A stretch of DNA of 64,000 nucleotides from Pseudidiomarina halophila (GTDB taxonomy: Bacteria > Pseudomonadota > Gammaproteobacteria > Enterobacterales > Alteromonadaceae). Of the stretch, positions 8,561 to 17,867 are shown piece by piece. The number at the start of each line of letters is the position of its first letter. Position 1 is the stretch's first letter. Below the pieces are notes generated by a model. The model saw only the letters and a list, made by a program, of their open reading frames with translations, had not been told where the DNA came from and made no database searches. The position numbers and the translations under genes are program-made. The stretch is taken from contig NZ_PIPW01000001.1 of NCBI RefSeq assembly GCF_003987215.1, positions 558,001-622,000 on the forward strand, read 5' to 3'.

Positions 8561-9049
8561 TTAAGCGTGATCGTGATCGCCGTCAGTGTGAACATGACCG
8601 TGCTCAAGCTCGCTTGGGTCAGCATCACGTACTTCAACAACTTCAACGTCAAAGGTAAGCTCAGTTCCCGCTAATGGATGGTTACCATCGACAGTGACTT
8701 GCTCGTCGTTAACTTCGACAATAACTACTGACTGTTCACCATGATCAGTGCTGGCACGGAACTGCATGCCTGGTTCGACTGGGTTGTCGCCGAACAAGTT
8801 ACGGGGAACTGTCTGGATCAAGCCGTCGTGACGCTCGCCGTACGCGTTTTCAGGCGCGATAGTGGTGTTAAATTTGTCGCCTTCGCTTTTACCTGCAAGT
8901 GCGTCTTCGAGACCTTTAATCAACATGCCGCGACCAAAGATAAACTGTAACGGTTGACCTTCTTTAGATTGGTCTAACGTTTGTCCTTCGGCAGTTTTCA
9001 CGGTGTAGTGAATGCCGACAACTTTGTCTTGGCTAATGGTTTGAGTCAT
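8561..9049 (-). CDS. slyD: SlyD-type FKBP peptidyl-prolyl cis-trans isomerase
   Basis: Cytoplasmic proline isomerase and chaperone, 162 residues. The FKBP domain is interrupted by the insert-in-flap region typical of SlyD (PENAYGERHDGLIQTVP, then VEPGMQFRAS), and the domain closes with VDGNHPLAGTELTFDVEVV. The tail is short, with a few His residues (HGHVHTDGDHDHA) and no Cys. E. coli SlyD has a much longer Cys/His-rich tail that hands nickel to hydrogenases, so metal delivery is probably reduced here. The start overlaps the ygfZ stop by 4 bases, implying cotranscription, and a clear terminator follows. Confidence 0.9.
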   Translation of the reverse strand: MTQTISQDKVVGIHYTVKTAEGQTLDQSKEGQPLQFIFGRGMLIKGLEDALAGKSEGDKFNTTIAPENAYGERHDGLIQTVPRNLFGDNPVEPGMQFRASTDHGEQSVVIVEVNDEQVTVDGNHPLAGTELTFDVEVVEVRDADPSELEHGHVHTDGDHDHA

Positions 9050-9990
9050 GATTCATCCAATTTATAGGGCAGTGGGTAAATTTCCAGAAGACTCGCGTCA
9101 TCATCTTTAATGCGTAGTGGTGTGGTGCTTTCGATATCACTCGGAAGTACCGCTAACACATCAAGATGTTGGTCAGCACGGCTCACTGCATTTATTACCG
9201 TGCCTGCACGTCGCCAGTTTTCACCAAGCTGTTGTTCAACAATTGCACCTGTTGTAACTGGCTTGCCGTGTCCACTTAGGCGAAATAGTGCACGCTTTTG
9301 CTTGCCCAAATATTTCATTCGGGCCACCGTCTCCTGGCCGATATAACACCCCTTACTAAAACTTATGCCGTTCAGTGCCTGAACATTCAGCATTTGGGGT
9401 ACGAATTCTTGTATTGTACCTGAAAACAGGGTCGGCCGGCCACGTTCGATTTCCAACGCATGCCAATAGCGTAGATCCGAGTTGGTCGGCAGAGGCTCGC
9501 CCTGATTCAGGCAAAGGTACTGATCCGGTTGAGTGCCCAGACTTAGTACAACAGCCTGGTCGCTGCGACTGACGCTGTTGCTGTCGGCTTCGTTAAGTGG
9601 CGTCCCCAGTGACTCTGCCAGCCGGGCAGGTGCCGCTGTGCCAAACACACCCAGCAATTGAAAGTCGGCGGTGGCATCGCGGATCTCAACCTTATTAAAG
9701 ACACCATACTTCTGCAGTTGGTTTAATGTTGCTTCTAAGCCCGGCTGAGACGTAACTATGAGTACGCCATCGCCATAACGCAGAATCCAAAATACACTCA
9801 GGGTTTTACCCTTATTGTCGCAATGGGCACCGTATAACCAATCCTGTTCAGATAGCTGAGCAAGGTCACAGGTGAACTGTCCTTGCAAAAATCTTTCAGT
9901 ATCGGGGCCCGAAACCTGAAGAATCCCATGATCATCAAGTGAAACCGTTACGTATTCGGGCGGAGCTTTGGTAAACTCTGTCGTTAACAC
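9046..9990 (-). CDS. ygfZ: Folate-binding YgfZ/IbaG-type iron-sulfur maintenance protein
   Basis: YgfZ is a tetrahydrofolate-dependent protein of the GcvT fold that helps maintain some Fe-S enzymes such as MiaB. The signature is SKGCYIGQETVARMKY, with the essential Cys of the KGC[YF]xGQE motif. The product is 314 residues from the GTG at 9990. I preferred this to a TTG at 9996 because a GAGG stands six bases before the GTG but directly abuts the TTG. It is divergent from sdhE across about 78 bases, the ygfZ/sdhE neighbourhood also seen in E. coli, and it overlaps slyD downstream. Confidence 0.92.
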   Translation of the reverse strand: MLTTEFTKAPPEYVTVSLDDHGILQVSGPDTERFLQGQFTCDLAQLSEQDWLYGAHCDNKGKTLSVFWILRYGDGVLIVTSQPGLEATLNQLQKYGVFNKVEIRDATADFQLLGVFGTAAPARLAESLGTPLNEADSNSVSRSDQAVVLSLGTQPDQYLCLNQGEPLPTNSDLRYWHALEIERGRPTLFSGTIQEFVPQMLNVQALNGISFSKGCYIGQETVARMKYLGKQKRALFRLSGHGKPVTTGAIVEQQLGENWRRAGTVINAVSRADQHLDVLAVLPSDIESTTPLRIKDDDASLLEIYPLPYKLDES

Positions 9991-10068
9991 AATCAACCTC
10001 GTTGTTTCGCGTCTATGTCAGATAGGTGGGGACAGATTTTTATTTAACAAGGGGCACAACAGGATCCT

Positions 10069-10341
10069 ATGCAAAAGTTACAACAAAATGCAGACAGCTT
10101 ACGTAATAAGAACCGTATGCGATGGGCGTGTCGCCGTGGCATGTTGGAACTCGATGTACTTTTCATGCCATTTGTCGAGGAGGCTTATGATGATTTGGAT
10201 GAGGCCCAGCAAGCGGCTTTCCGGCGCTTATTAACCTGTGATGATCCTGATCTTTTTGCCTGGTTTATGGGGCATCAGGCCTGCGAAGATGAAGAACTTA
10301 AAGGCATGGTTGATTTTATTCTGAGTCGGGTGAAAGTCTGA
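10069..10341 (+). CDS. sdhE: FAD assembly factor SdhE
   Basis: Small (90 residues) helical protein that promotes covalent FAD attachment to succinate dehydrogenase and fumarate reductase flavoproteins. The invariant RGxxE motif is seen as RRGMLELD near residues 23-30, followed by the family pattern FRRLLTCDDPDLFAWF. AGGA lies just upstream of the ATG. It is divergent from ygfZ and sits one base before the ygfX-like gene, as in the E. coli sdhE-ygfX pair. Confidence 0.93.
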   Translation: MQKLQQNADSLRNKNRMRWACRRGMLELDVLFMPFVEEAYDDLDEAQQAAFRRLLTCDDPDLFAWFMGHQACEDEELKGMVDFILSRVKV

Positions 10342-10342
10342 G

Positions 10343-10633
10343 ATGTGGCTCTGTTGCCAGAGCCCCTGGCGCTGGTGCCGTCTGGCACCGTCAGTGTGGG
10401 CGGTGGATACAGAGCAACGACAACTCTGGCGACTGGATACTTTTGCGCTTTGGCAAATGACCCAACCCGGTGCAATTTTTATAACACCCTGGTTCATTAT
10501 CGTGCGATTTGATCGGGTGCAATGTGGTGAGCTACAGAGCGCACCACGGTGGTGGATGTGTTGCGCATTCTGGACCGACGGCCTCGCATTTGCGCGTTGC
10601 CGACGACTATTTCTGGCCTGGCGTGAGCACTGA
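10343..10633 (+). CDS. YgfX-like protein, short form
   Basis: A 96-residue Trp- and Arg-rich protein starting one base after sdhE, in the position of ygfX (cptA). The stretch [15 protein letters not shown], a hydrophobic strand around [11 protein letters not shown] and the end [11 protein letters not shown] resemble the cytoplasmic C-terminal half of YgfX. E. coli YgfX is 135 residues with two N-terminal membrane helices; those are not seen here. The last 27 bases overlap the 3' end of nadB on the other strand. It may be a shortened or decaying ygfX; the assignment rests on position and weak similarity. Confidence 0.55.
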   Translation: MWLCCQSPWRWCRLAPSVWAVDTEQRQLWRLDTFALWQMTQPGAIFITPWFIIVRFDRVQCGELQSAPRWWMCCAFWTDGLAFARCRRLFLAWREH

Positions 10634-12211
10634 CGGATGGGCCAGTGTTAGCGTTTCCGGATAATCCAGATTGTAATGCAGGCCGCGGCTTTCTTTACGT
10701 TGCATGGCTGAGCGGACAATGAGTTCCGCTACCTGTACCAGATTGCGCAGTTCCAGCAGGTTATTACTCACCCTGAAATGACTATAGTACTCATGGATTT
10801 CCTGCTGCAACAATTCGATTCGCCGTAAAGCTCGCTCCAAACGTTTATTGGTGCGCACAATACCTACGTAATCCCACATAAATAAACGCAGTTCATGCCA
10901 GTTATGCTGAATGATTACCTCTTCATCAGAATTGGTGACCTTGCTTTCATCCCAGCCGGGTAAGTCTAAATGCAGTTGGGCGCCGGCTAATTGTATACAG
11001 ATATCTTCAGCGGCGGCCTGAGCGAACACCACACATTCCAGCAATGAGTTACTGGCCATTCGGTTTGCGCCGTGCAAACCCGTGCAGGCAACCTCACCAA
11101 TCGCATATAAATGCGGGATGTCGGTTTGCGCGTGTAAATCTGTCATCACGCCGCCACAGGTGTAATGCGCCGCTGGCACGACAGGCATGGCTTCGCGGGT
11201 AATATCAATGCCTAAACTTAGACATTTTTCGTAGATGGTGGGAAAGTGATCGCGAATGAATTCTGCAGGTTTATGCGAGATATCAAGGTACATACAGTCT
11301 GCACCCAGTCGCTTCATTTCATAATCGATGGCGCGGGCCACAACATCCCGTGGCGCAAGTTCCGCAGCGTCATGAAAGTCTGGCATAAAACGACTTCCAT
11401 CCGGACGCTTTAACACCGCACCTTCACCGCGCAGGGCTTCGGTGAGCAGGAATGAATGTGCATTAGGATGGAACAAACAGGTTGGGTGGAACTGATTGAA
11501 CTCCATGTTACCTACGCGGCAACCGGCTCGCCACGCCATGGCAATACCATCACCACTGGCAACATCCGGATTCGAGGTGTACTGATAGACTTTGCTGGCG
11601 CCACCGGTGGCCAGAGCTACAAATTTAGCGGCAACGGTTTCGACACGTTCCGCGGCCCGGTTCCAGATATAGGCTCCGTATACCTGTTGTTGTTTATTGG
11701 TTTGCCGGCTGGTAATCAGATCAACCGCATTGTAGCGCTCCAGAATACGAATGTTGGAATGCGCTTTAACTTTACCAACGAGCGTGGTTTGTACGGCCTT
11801 ACCGGTAGCATCAGCGGCGTGTAAAATCCGGCGGTGGCTGTGGCCACCTTCCTGGTTCAGGTGAAATTTAGACGCGCTGTCGGCGGCGTCGACACGATCA
11901 AAACCAACGCCGAGGTCAATCAGCCACTGTAAACTTTTTCGTGCGTTTGACGTCGTATAAGCAACCGCCTCAGGGTCGCAGAGACCCGCACCAGCGACCA
12001 ACGTATCCTGAATGTGGCTTTCAATGCTATCATCTTCATCGAAGACCGCGGCGATACCGCCCTGCGCGTAATAGGTCGATCCTTCAGTGAGCGGGCCTTT
12101 GGAAAGCACCAGAACCTGAGCGTGATCAGCAAGGTGCAGAGCCAGTGTGAGACCAGCAGCGCCACTGCCGATAATAAGTACGTCGCATTGATAATCGATG
12201 ACTTGTTTCAT
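10607..12211 (-). CDS. nadB: L-aspartate oxidase
   Basis: FAD enzyme oxidising L-aspartate to iminoaspartate, the first step of de novo NAD synthesis with NadA. The product is 534 residues; E. coli NadB has 540. The N-terminal dinucleotide fold is [17 protein letters not shown] (near 11-27). Further signatures are [24 protein letters not shown], the catalytic-region [12 protein letters not shown] and the FAD-contact [19 protein letters not shown]. It is divergent from rpoE, a neighbourhood conserved in gammaproteobacteria. Its 3' end overlaps the ygfX-like gene. Confidence 0.96.
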   Translation of the reverse strand: MKQVIDYQCDVLIIGSGAAGLTLALHLADHAQVLVLSKGPLTEGSTYYAQGGIAAVFDEDDSIESHIQDTLVAGAGLCDPEAVAYTTSNARKSLQWLIDLGVGFDRVDAADSASKFHLNQEGGHSHRRILHAADATGKAVQTTLVGKVKAHSNIRILERYNAVDLITSRQTNKQQQVYGAYIWNRAAERVETVAAKFVALATGGASKVYQYTSNPDVASGDGIAMAWRAGCRVGNMEFNQFHPTCLFHPNAHSFLLTEALRGEGAVLKRPDGSRFMPDFHDAAELAPRDVVARAIDYEMKRLGADCMYLDISHKPAEFIRDHFPTIYEKCLSLGIDITREAMPVVPAAHYTCGGVMTDLHAQTDIPHLYAIGEVACTGLHGANRMASNSLLECVVFAQAAAEDICIQLAGAQLHLDLPGWDESKVTNSDEEVIIQHNWHELRLFMWDYVGIVRTNKRLERALRRIELLQQEIHEYYSHFRVSNNLLELRNLVQVAELIVRSAMQRKESRGLHYNLDYPETLTLAHPSVLTPGQK

Positions 12212-12238
12212 AAAGTAGGGGAATAGCCCGGCGCAAAG

Positions 12239-12265
12239 CGCTGTTTTACCGATGGAATAACAGCG
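12239..12265. repeat. Inverted repeat upstream of nadB
   Basis: CGCTGTT (12239-12245) and AACAGCG (12259-12265) form a perfect 7-bp inverted repeat with a 13-base spacer, 28-54 bases upstream of the nadB start. Its place suits a nadB operator. It does not fit the enterobacterial NadR box (TGTTTA-N6-TAAACA) because the spacing is wrong. Confidence 0.4.
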
Positions 12266-12291
12266 ATTTTACTCTTTTAGAATTATTTTGC

Positions 12292-12318
12292 GAACTTTTT
12301 ACCAAAGCTCCGGTCTGA
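12292..12318 (+). promoter_or_regulatory. Sigma-E promoter of rpoE-rseABC
   Basis: GAACTT (12292-12297), a 16-base spacer and TCTGA (12314-12318) match the sigma-E consensus (GGAACTT, about 16 bases, TCTGA/TCAAA). It lies about 75 bases before rpoE and points to autoregulation by RpoE, as known in E. coli. Confidence 0.85.
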
Positions 12319-12393
12319 ATTTGCAACATGCATTTCATAAGAGCTTGGGCCTGGTTCGCAGTACACGATATGGGTTGAGGAGAACAGGCTCAG

Positions 12394-12972
12394 ATGAGCG
12401 AACAAGATACTGATAAAGCCCTCGTACTGCGAGTACAGCAGGGTGACCAACAGGCTTTTGACCTGTTGGTTAAAAAATATCAGCACAAAGTAATGAGCCT
12501 GATTTCGCGTTACGTAAAGCAGGCAGCAGATGTTCCGGACGTGGCTCAGGAAGCTTTTATAAAAGCTTACCGGGCGATTGGGAACTTTCGGGGCGAGAGT
12601 GCGTTCTACACATGGTTGTACCGCATTGCCGTGAATACTGCGAAAAATTATCTGGTGTCTCAGGGGCGTAAGCCACCGGCTTCAGATGTTGATGCAGAGG
12701 ATGCAGATTACTACGAAGGTGCAGGTGCACTGCGTGATTCTGCATCACCGGAAAGTTTGTTGTTGACGGATGAGATCCGCGATGTGGTGATGCGCACAAT
12801 AGAAGCATTACCGGAAGACCTCCGCCGGGCAATTACCTTACGTGAAATAGAAGGGCTAGGGTACGAAGAAATTGCAATCGAGATGGATTGTCCAATTGGA
12901 ACAGTGCGGTCACGCATTTTCCGGGCTCGAGAAGCAATCGACGCGCAATTAAAACCCTTATTAGAGCGCTAA
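12394..12972 (+). CDS. rpoE: Envelope-stress sigma factor RpoE (sigma-E)
   Basis: ECF sigma factor of 192 residues that directs RNA polymerase to envelope-stress promoters. Region 2 is seen in DVAQEAFIKAYRAIGNFRGESAFYTWLYRIAVNTAKNYL (split here only for reading: DVAQEAFIKAY, then FYTWLYRIAVNTAKNYL). Region 4 ends with LREIEGLGYEEIA and the helix-turn-helix GTVRSRIFRAREAI. It is held inactive by the membrane anti-sigma RseA encoded next. GAGGAG precedes the ATG, and a sigma-E-type promoter lies upstream. Order rpoE-rseA-rseB-rseC matches E. coli. Confidence 0.97.
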   Translation: MSEQDTDKALVLRVQQGDQQAFDLLVKKYQHKVMSLISRYVKQAADVPDVAQEAFIKAYRAIGNFRGESAFYTWLYRIAVNTAKNYLVSQGRKPPASDVDAEDADYYEGAGALRDSASPESLLLTDEIRDVVMRTIEALPEDLRRAITLREIEGLGYEEIAIEMDCPIGTVRSRIFRAREAIDAQLKPLLER

Positions 12973-12990
12973 AAAGTTAAAGGAAACCTT

Positions 12991-13599
12991 ATGACAGACC
13001 GTAGCTATGAACAAGTATCAGCACTGCTCGATAACGCGATCGACGATACGCGGGAGCAGGAGCAGCAATTGGATACTTTGTTAAGCGATTCCGAAGCGCA
13101 AGAAGCTTGGGGACGTTATGCGTTAATTGGTCGTGTAATGAAAGGCGATGCGACAACTGAGCAACCACTGGATATTAGTGCTGCCGTTGCCGCACGAGTG
13201 AGTAACGAAGCACAACCGGGCAAAGTTGTTCAGGGTCGGTTTGGTAAACAAAGCATACAACGCTGGTTGCGACCTACTGGCAGTATCGCAATCGCCGCAA
13301 GTGTTGCTCTGGTTGCTGTACTTTCTGTGCAACAAACGGCACCTGTGGTGCCAGAAGAGACAGTGCAGCCTGCTTTTGCCACAGCACCTATTGGTGGTCG
13401 TAACCCAGTAAGTTACAATACTGTGCTGCAATCGAATGAACCAACGCAAGCTGAGCTTGCGCAGCAAAGCCGTTTGCTGCAATCCTATATGTTGGATCAT
13501 CAACAGCAACTTCAGCTTTCATTGCAGGCGCAGCAGTTAAATGAGAATCTTGAAACAAATTCTGAATCGGACAAAAAACCAGTGGAAAATGACCAGTAA
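12991..13599 (+). CDS. rseA: Anti-sigma-E factor RseA
   Basis: Single-pass inner-membrane anti-sigma factor of 202 residues. The cytoplasmic N-terminus (SYEQVSALLDNAIDD, AWGRYALIGRVMKG) binds RpoE. The membrane helix is about residues 96-112 (GSIAIAASVALVAVLSV). The periplasmic part is Gln-rich and is the expected site of DegS cleavage, followed by RseP in the membrane. It lies 18 bases after rpoE and overlaps rseB by 11 bases. Confidence 0.94.
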   Translation: MTDRSYEQVSALLDNAIDDTREQEQQLDTLLSDSEAQEAWGRYALIGRVMKGDATTEQPLDISAAVAARVSNEAQPGKVVQGRFGKQSIQRWLRPTGSIAIAASVALVAVLSVQQTAPVVPEETVQPAFATAPIGGRNPVSYNTVLQSNEPTQAELAQQSRLLQSYMLDHQQQLQLSLQAQQLNENLETNSESDKKPVENDQ

Positions 13600-14572
13600 C
13601 TGGTGGCGTGGCAGCCTTGCCGGGCTGCTACTGGTGAGTTTTACCGCCCCTGTCATTGCGCAAACTCCTGTCGCAGAAGCCCCTTCGTCGTCCGCCGAGT
13701 ATTGGTTTAACCAAATGTCGAGTGCGCTTCGTGAACTCAATTTCGAAGCGACTTTAGTGAAAAGTAGCGGTGCCCGTCTCGAACCTATGACCTGGCTTCA
13801 TGGCGTGTATGAGGACGGCCTCGAAGTCGAACTGGTGGTGCGTCTGAATGGCGCCGATGTGCGTAGCGTACGAATCGGCGACGATACCTCTTATTATTCA
13901 CAGCCAAGCGACAGCTCTTACACCCTGCACAGTGATGTGACCTACGGCTTATTGCCCGCAGCCTTCTATCAGCCTTTCGAAAATCTGCAGCCTCATTACC
14001 AGGTTCTGGTTGACCGGGGCATGCGTGTTACAGGGCGTTCGACCTATTTTCTGAGGATTTTAAGTCGCGACAATGACCGTTACCACTATGGATTATGGGT
14101 CGACCGGAAGAGTGGTATGCTGTTAAAAATGCAGATGACCACGCCGCAAGGTGAGGTACTCGAACAGATCCAACTCACCACGTTTGTCGAGCGTGAATCG
14201 ATGCCGATCAGCCTCAGTGACTTACGTGGTGTACCCCGTCCGCCGCGACTGCATGAAATACGCAATATGGAACCGCCGCAGTTTAGCCTCGAACCGCAAT
14301 GGCTGCCTGCTGGGTTTAAACTATTGCGGGCCAGCCACCGACGGATCGCAGAGACACGACTACCGAGTGACTACTTCCTTTATACTGATGGGCTTACTGA
14401 AGTCTCGATTTACGTTAGCCAGAGTCAGCAACAGGCATTGCCTGAACTGGCGTTGAAAGGACCTGAGTCACTGTTTAATCTCAATCAGGGAGAGTTTGCC
14501 ATCACTGTTGTCGGTAAACTTCCAGTCAGCACCTTGCAGCGAATTGCTGAAAGCATGCAGCCAGCTACCTAG
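13589..14572 (+). CDS. rseB: Sigma-E regulatory protein RseB (periplasmic)
   Basis: Periplasmic sensor that binds RseA and shields it from DegS until lipopolysaccharide or lipoprotein signals release it. The product is 327 residues from the ATG at 13589. This start gives a good signal peptide (SLAGLLLVSFTAPVIAQT, cleavage after AQ or A); the ATG at 13541 would put a charged extension before it and overlap rseA by 59 bases. The MucB/RseB N-terminal lipoprotein-like domain starts at SSSAEYWFNQMSSALRELNF, and the C-terminal domain covers QWLPAGFKLLRASHR onward. Confidence 0.93.
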   Translation: MTSNWWRGSLAGLLLVSFTAPVIAQTPVAEAPSSSAEYWFNQMSSALRELNFEATLVKSSGARLEPMTWLHGVYEDGLEVELVVRLNGADVRSVRIGDDTSYYSQPSDSSYTLHSDVTYGLLPAAFYQPFENLQPHYQVLVDRGMRVTGRSTYFLRILSRDNDRYHYGLWVDRKSGMLLKMQMTTPQGEVLEQIQLTTFVERESMPISLSDLRGVPRPPRLHEIRNMEPPQFSLEPQWLPAGFKLLRASHRRIAETRLPSDYFLYTDGLTEVSIYVSQSQQQALPELALKGPESLFNLNQGEFAITVVGKLPVSTLQRIAESMQPAT

Positions 14573-14588
14573 TTAAACGGCCAAGCTA

Positions 14589-15026
14589 ATGATTAGAGAA
14601 GTCGCCATCATAAAAACCGTCGAGCAGGATACCTTGCTGGTAACTACTGAGCTTAAATCTGGCTGTTCAGGCTGCGCCCAGCAGTCAAATTGCGGCGCAG
14701 GTATTATTTCCAAGGCATTTTCCGATCGCCGGGCAGAATTCAGAGTGGCAAAACCGGCGGGTATGAATTTTACCGCGGGCGAACAAATTGAATTGCTGCT
14801 ACCCGAACAAATGTTAACCCGAGCCTCGTTGCTAATTTATGGTGTCCCCCTGATGGCACTGTTAATAACGGCTATAGTAGCGCAACTGCTGTTTGGTATC
14901 AGCGAGGGTAGGGCCATCCTACTCTCCCTGGCAGGCTTTGCTGCCTCGTTTTGGGGGCTGAAACGCTGGTTCCAAATGCGTGATGTTAAAGTTAGTCAAT
15001 TGCTCCAGGTGCAACAATTGCACTGA
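14589..15026 (+). CDS. rseC: RseC/MucC family membrane protein
   Basis: Inner-membrane protein of 145 residues, last gene of the rpoE operon. It has the family's N-terminal cysteine cluster (SGCSGCAQQSNCGAG, near residues 24-38) and two predicted membrane helices (about 81-101 and 107-122). RseC is linked to reduction of SoxR and related redox maintenance, and weakly to sigma-E control. It lies 16 bases after rseB. Confidence 0.92.
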   Translation: MIREVAIIKTVEQDTLLVTTELKSGCSGCAQQSNCGAGIISKAFSDRRAEFRVAKPAGMNFTAGEQIELLLPEQMLTRASLLIYGVPLMALLITAIVAQLLFGISEGRAILLSLAGFAASFWGLKRWFQMRDVKVSQLLQVQQLH

Positions 15027-15043
15027 AATCTCCCGAAAATCCT

Positions 15044-15071
15044 TTGTTATGAGCCGTATTATCAGTATGAT
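15044..15071 (+). promoter_or_regulatory. Candidate sigma-70 promoter for lepA
   Basis: TTGTTA (15044-15049), 16 bases, TATGAT (15066-15071) lie about 45 bases upstream of lepA in the 89-base gap after rseC. Four of six and five of six consensus bases match. Confidence 0.45.
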
Positions 15072-15115
15072 CACCGGTTATTCACGTATTTCATTTAGTA
15101 GTTGCGGGGGCATGA

Positions 15116-16927
15116 ATGCCAGAACGGGCGTTTAAGCAAGAAAACATTCGAAATTTTTCGATTATTGCGCATATTGACCACGGTAAATCGACTTTATCTG
15201 ACCGACTTATTCAGGATTGCGGCGGCCTATCCGATCGTGAAATGGCTGAACAGGTCCTCGACTCCATGGATCTTGAGCGTGAACGTGGCATTACCATCAA
15301 GGCGCAGAGTGTCACCTTGCATTACACCGCCGAAGACGGTGAAAGCTATCAACTGAATTTTATCGATACCCCGGGGCACGTTGACTTCTCTTACGAGGTC
15401 TCGCGTAGCTTAGCTGGTTGTGAAGGTGCATTGCTCGTGGTTGATGCTGCTCAGGGTGTGGAAGCGCAAACTCTGGCGAACTGCTATACCGCGATCGAAA
15501 TGGATCTGGAAGTGGTGCCGGTTCTGAACAAAATCGACTTGCCGCAAGCAGATCCGATGCGGGTGGCTGAAGAAATTGAAGACATTGTCGGGATTGAAGC
15601 GATCGATGCAGTACAGTGCTCGGCAAAAACCGGTGTCGGTATAACCGAAGTACTGGAACGTATTGTGCGTCAAATTCCGCCGCCGCAAGGTGATCCCGAC
15701 GCGCCTTTACAAGCACTGATTATTGACTCATGGTTTGATAACTATCAGGGCGTGGTGTCGTTAGTACGTGTGAAAAACGGTACCCTGCGCGCTGGCGATA
15801 AAATGAAAGTAATGTCGACCGGGCAAAGTCATCAAATCGATAAAGTTGGCTTTTTCTCGCCGAAACCAACGGAAACCGGCATTTTACGCTGTGGTGAAGT
15901 TGGCTTTGTGATTGCCGGTATCAAAGACATTCTGGGTGCGCCCGTGGGCGATACCCTGACCTTGGCAAAAACTCCGGCCGAGCGTGCGTTACCAGGTTTT
16001 AAAAAAGTGAAACCGCAGGTGTATGCCGGCATGTTCCCCATCTCGTCCGACGATTACGAGAATTTCCGTGATGCCCTTGGCAAGCTGTCATTGAACGATG
16101 CCTCGTTATTTTATGAACCTGAAAACTCGTCGGCACTTGGCTTTGGTTTTCGTTGTGGCTTCCTTGGCATGCTGCACATGGAAATTATTCAGGAGCGGCT
16201 GGAACGTGAATACGATATTGATCTGATCACTACAGCACCGACTGTTGTTTACAAGGTAGTGAAAACCGACGGTACAGAACTTAGCGTCGATAACCCGACG
16301 AACTTACCACCGGTCAACGATATTGAAGCGATTTACGAACCTATTGTCGAAGCCAATATTCTGGTACCACAGGATTACCTTGGTAATGTGATTACCTTGT
16401 GTGTCGATAAGCGCGGCGTGCAGACGAAAATGGCTTACCACGGTAAACAGGTGGCGGTGACCTATGAATTGCCAATGGCAGAAGTGGTCATGGACTTTTT
16501 CGACCGCCTGAAATCAACTTCACGTGGCTACGCATCCCTGGATTACCAGTTCAAACGCTTCCAGGAAGCCGATATGGTTCGTGTCGATGTGTTGATTAAC
16601 GGTGATCGTGTGGATGCTCTTGCCATGATTACTCACCGTGATCACTCGCAGGGCCGTGGGCGGTTACTGGTTGAGAAAATGCGCGAACTGATACCGCGGC
16701 AAATGTTTGATATCGCAATTCAGGCGACCATTGGCAATCACGTCATTGCGCGCTCGACAGTGAAACAGCTACGTAAAAACGTGACCGCAAAATGTTATGG
16801 CGGTGATGTGAGTCGCAAGAAGAAACTGTTACAGAAGCAGAAAGAAGGTAAAAAGCGGATGAAACAGTTAGGGAATGTCGAGGTTCCGCAAGAGGCATTC
16901 CTCGCGGTGCTTAAAGTAGGGAAATAA
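15116..16927 (+). CDS. lepA: Elongation factor 4 (LepA), ribosomal GTPase
   Basis: Translation GTPase that acts on stalled or mistranslocated ribosomes and in ribosome assembly. The product is 603 residues; E. coli has 599. GTP-binding motifs are AHIDHGKST (G1), ERGITI (G2), DTPGHVDFS (G3), NKIDLP (G4) and SAKTG (G5). The family-specific C-terminal domain is present, ending [20 protein letters not shown]. An ATG four bases earlier (15112) is in another frame and stops after seven codons. It begins the lepA-lepB-rnc-era-recO-pdxJ run. Confidence 0.97.
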   Translation: MPERAFKQENIRNFSIIAHIDHGKSTLSDRLIQDCGGLSDREMAEQVLDSMDLERERGITIKAQSVTLHYTAEDGESYQLNFIDTPGHVDFSYEVSRSLAGCEGALLVVDAAQGVEAQTLANCYTAIEMDLEVVPVLNKIDLPQADPMRVAEEIEDIVGIEAIDAVQCSAKTGVGITEVLERIVRQIPPPQGDPDAPLQALIIDSWFDNYQGVVSLVRVKNGTLRAGDKMKVMSTGQSHQIDKVGFFSPKPTETGILRCGEVGFVIAGIKDILGAPVGDTLTLAKTPAERALPGFKKVKPQVYAGMFPISSDDYENFRDALGKLSLNDASLFYEPENSSALGFGFRCGFLGMLHMEIIQERLEREYDIDLITTAPTVVYKVVKTDGTELSVDNPTNLPPVNDIEAIYEPIVEANILVPQDYLGNVITLCVDKRGVQTKMAYHGKQVAVTYELPMAEVVMDFFDRLKSTSRGYASLDYQFKRFQEADMVRVDVLINGDRVDALAMITHRDHSQGRGRLLVEKMRELIPRQMFDIAIQATIGNHVIARSTVKQLRKNVTAKCYGGDVSRKKKLLQKQKEGKKRMKQLGNVEVPQEAFLAVLKVGK

Positions 16928-16941
16928 CCACAAGGTCAAGC

Positions 16942-17865
16942 ATGGCAAACTTTTATTCGGTACTGCTTACGGTCGTGACAATTGTCGCGGGACTCATTTG
17001 GTTGTTTGACGCTAAGGTTTTAAAGCCGAAACGTCAACAGCGTATATCAGCTGAGGAACAGCGTTTACAGCAAAGCCTTGACAGCGAAGCACAACAACGT
17101 ATTGCACCGCAAAGCAACGTTGCAGAGTTTGCCCAGTCGGTGTTCCCGATTTTGTTTGTGATACTGATTTTGCGTTCTTTCTTCTATGAACCTTTTCGGA
17201 TCCCGTCAGCTTCGATGATGCCTACCTTGCTTGAGGGCGATTTCATTCTGGTGGAAAAATTCAGCTACGGTTTACGTGATCCCATCTGGCGTCATGAACT
17301 GATCGAAACAGGTAAACCGGAACGTGGTGATATTGCGGTCTTCAAATATCCACCAGAACCGACATTAGATTTTATTAAAAGAGTGGTTGGGTTACCCGGG
17401 GATCGCGTCATTTATCGCAATAAAACACTTTATATTGAGCCAGCATGTGAGGACAGTCAGACAGAGTGTCCGCCACTGAAAGTGATCGCGCGGAATCTGG
17501 TGCGGGCCGATGCTTTCTACTTTAATGGTGCTACGCCGCTGCAACGCTTTGATGAACAGCTTGGTTCAACGGAACACGCGACGTTGATCGACCCTACAGT
17601 GGGTGGCCGTGAGCGTTTCTATTTTCAACAACAGGGCACCGCACGTGATGAGTGGATAGTGCCTGAAGCCAGTTACTTTGTTATGGGCGATAATCGTGAT
17701 AATTCAGAAGACAGCCGCTACTGGGGGTTCGTACCCGAAGAGAACCTCGTGGGTGAGGCGGTTTTCATCTGGATGAGTTTCGAAATGGAACGGCCTGAAT
17801 CCAGCTGGCTACCAACATGGATACCCAGTGGTATACGTTGGGAAAGGTTAGGCGGGGTAGATTAA
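16942..17865 (+). CDS. lepB: Signal peptidase I
   Basis: Inner-membrane serine protease that removes signal peptides from exported proteins. The product is 307 residues with two N-terminal membrane segments (about 4-22 and 67-80). The catalytic Ser91 is in [10 protein letters not shown], the catalytic Lys146 in [12 protein letters not shown], and the box E motif is [15 protein letters not shown]. It follows lepA by 14 bases and lies 2 bases before rnc, as in E. coli. Confidence 0.96.
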   Translation: MANFYSVLLTVVTIVAGLIWLFDAKVLKPKRQQRISAEEQRLQQSLDSEAQQRIAPQSNVAEFAQSVFPILFVILILRSFFYEPFRIPSASMMPTLLEGDFILVEKFSYGLRDPIWRHELIETGKPERGDIAVFKYPPEPTLDFIKRVVGLPGDRVIYRNKTLYIEPACEDSQTECPPLKVIARNLVRADAFYFNGATPLQRFDEQLGSTEHATLIDPTVGGRERFYFQQQGTARDEWIVPEASYFVMGDNRDNSEDSRYWGFVPEENLVGEAVFIWMSFEMERPESSWLPTWIPSGIRWERLGGVD

Positions 17866-17867
17866 CA

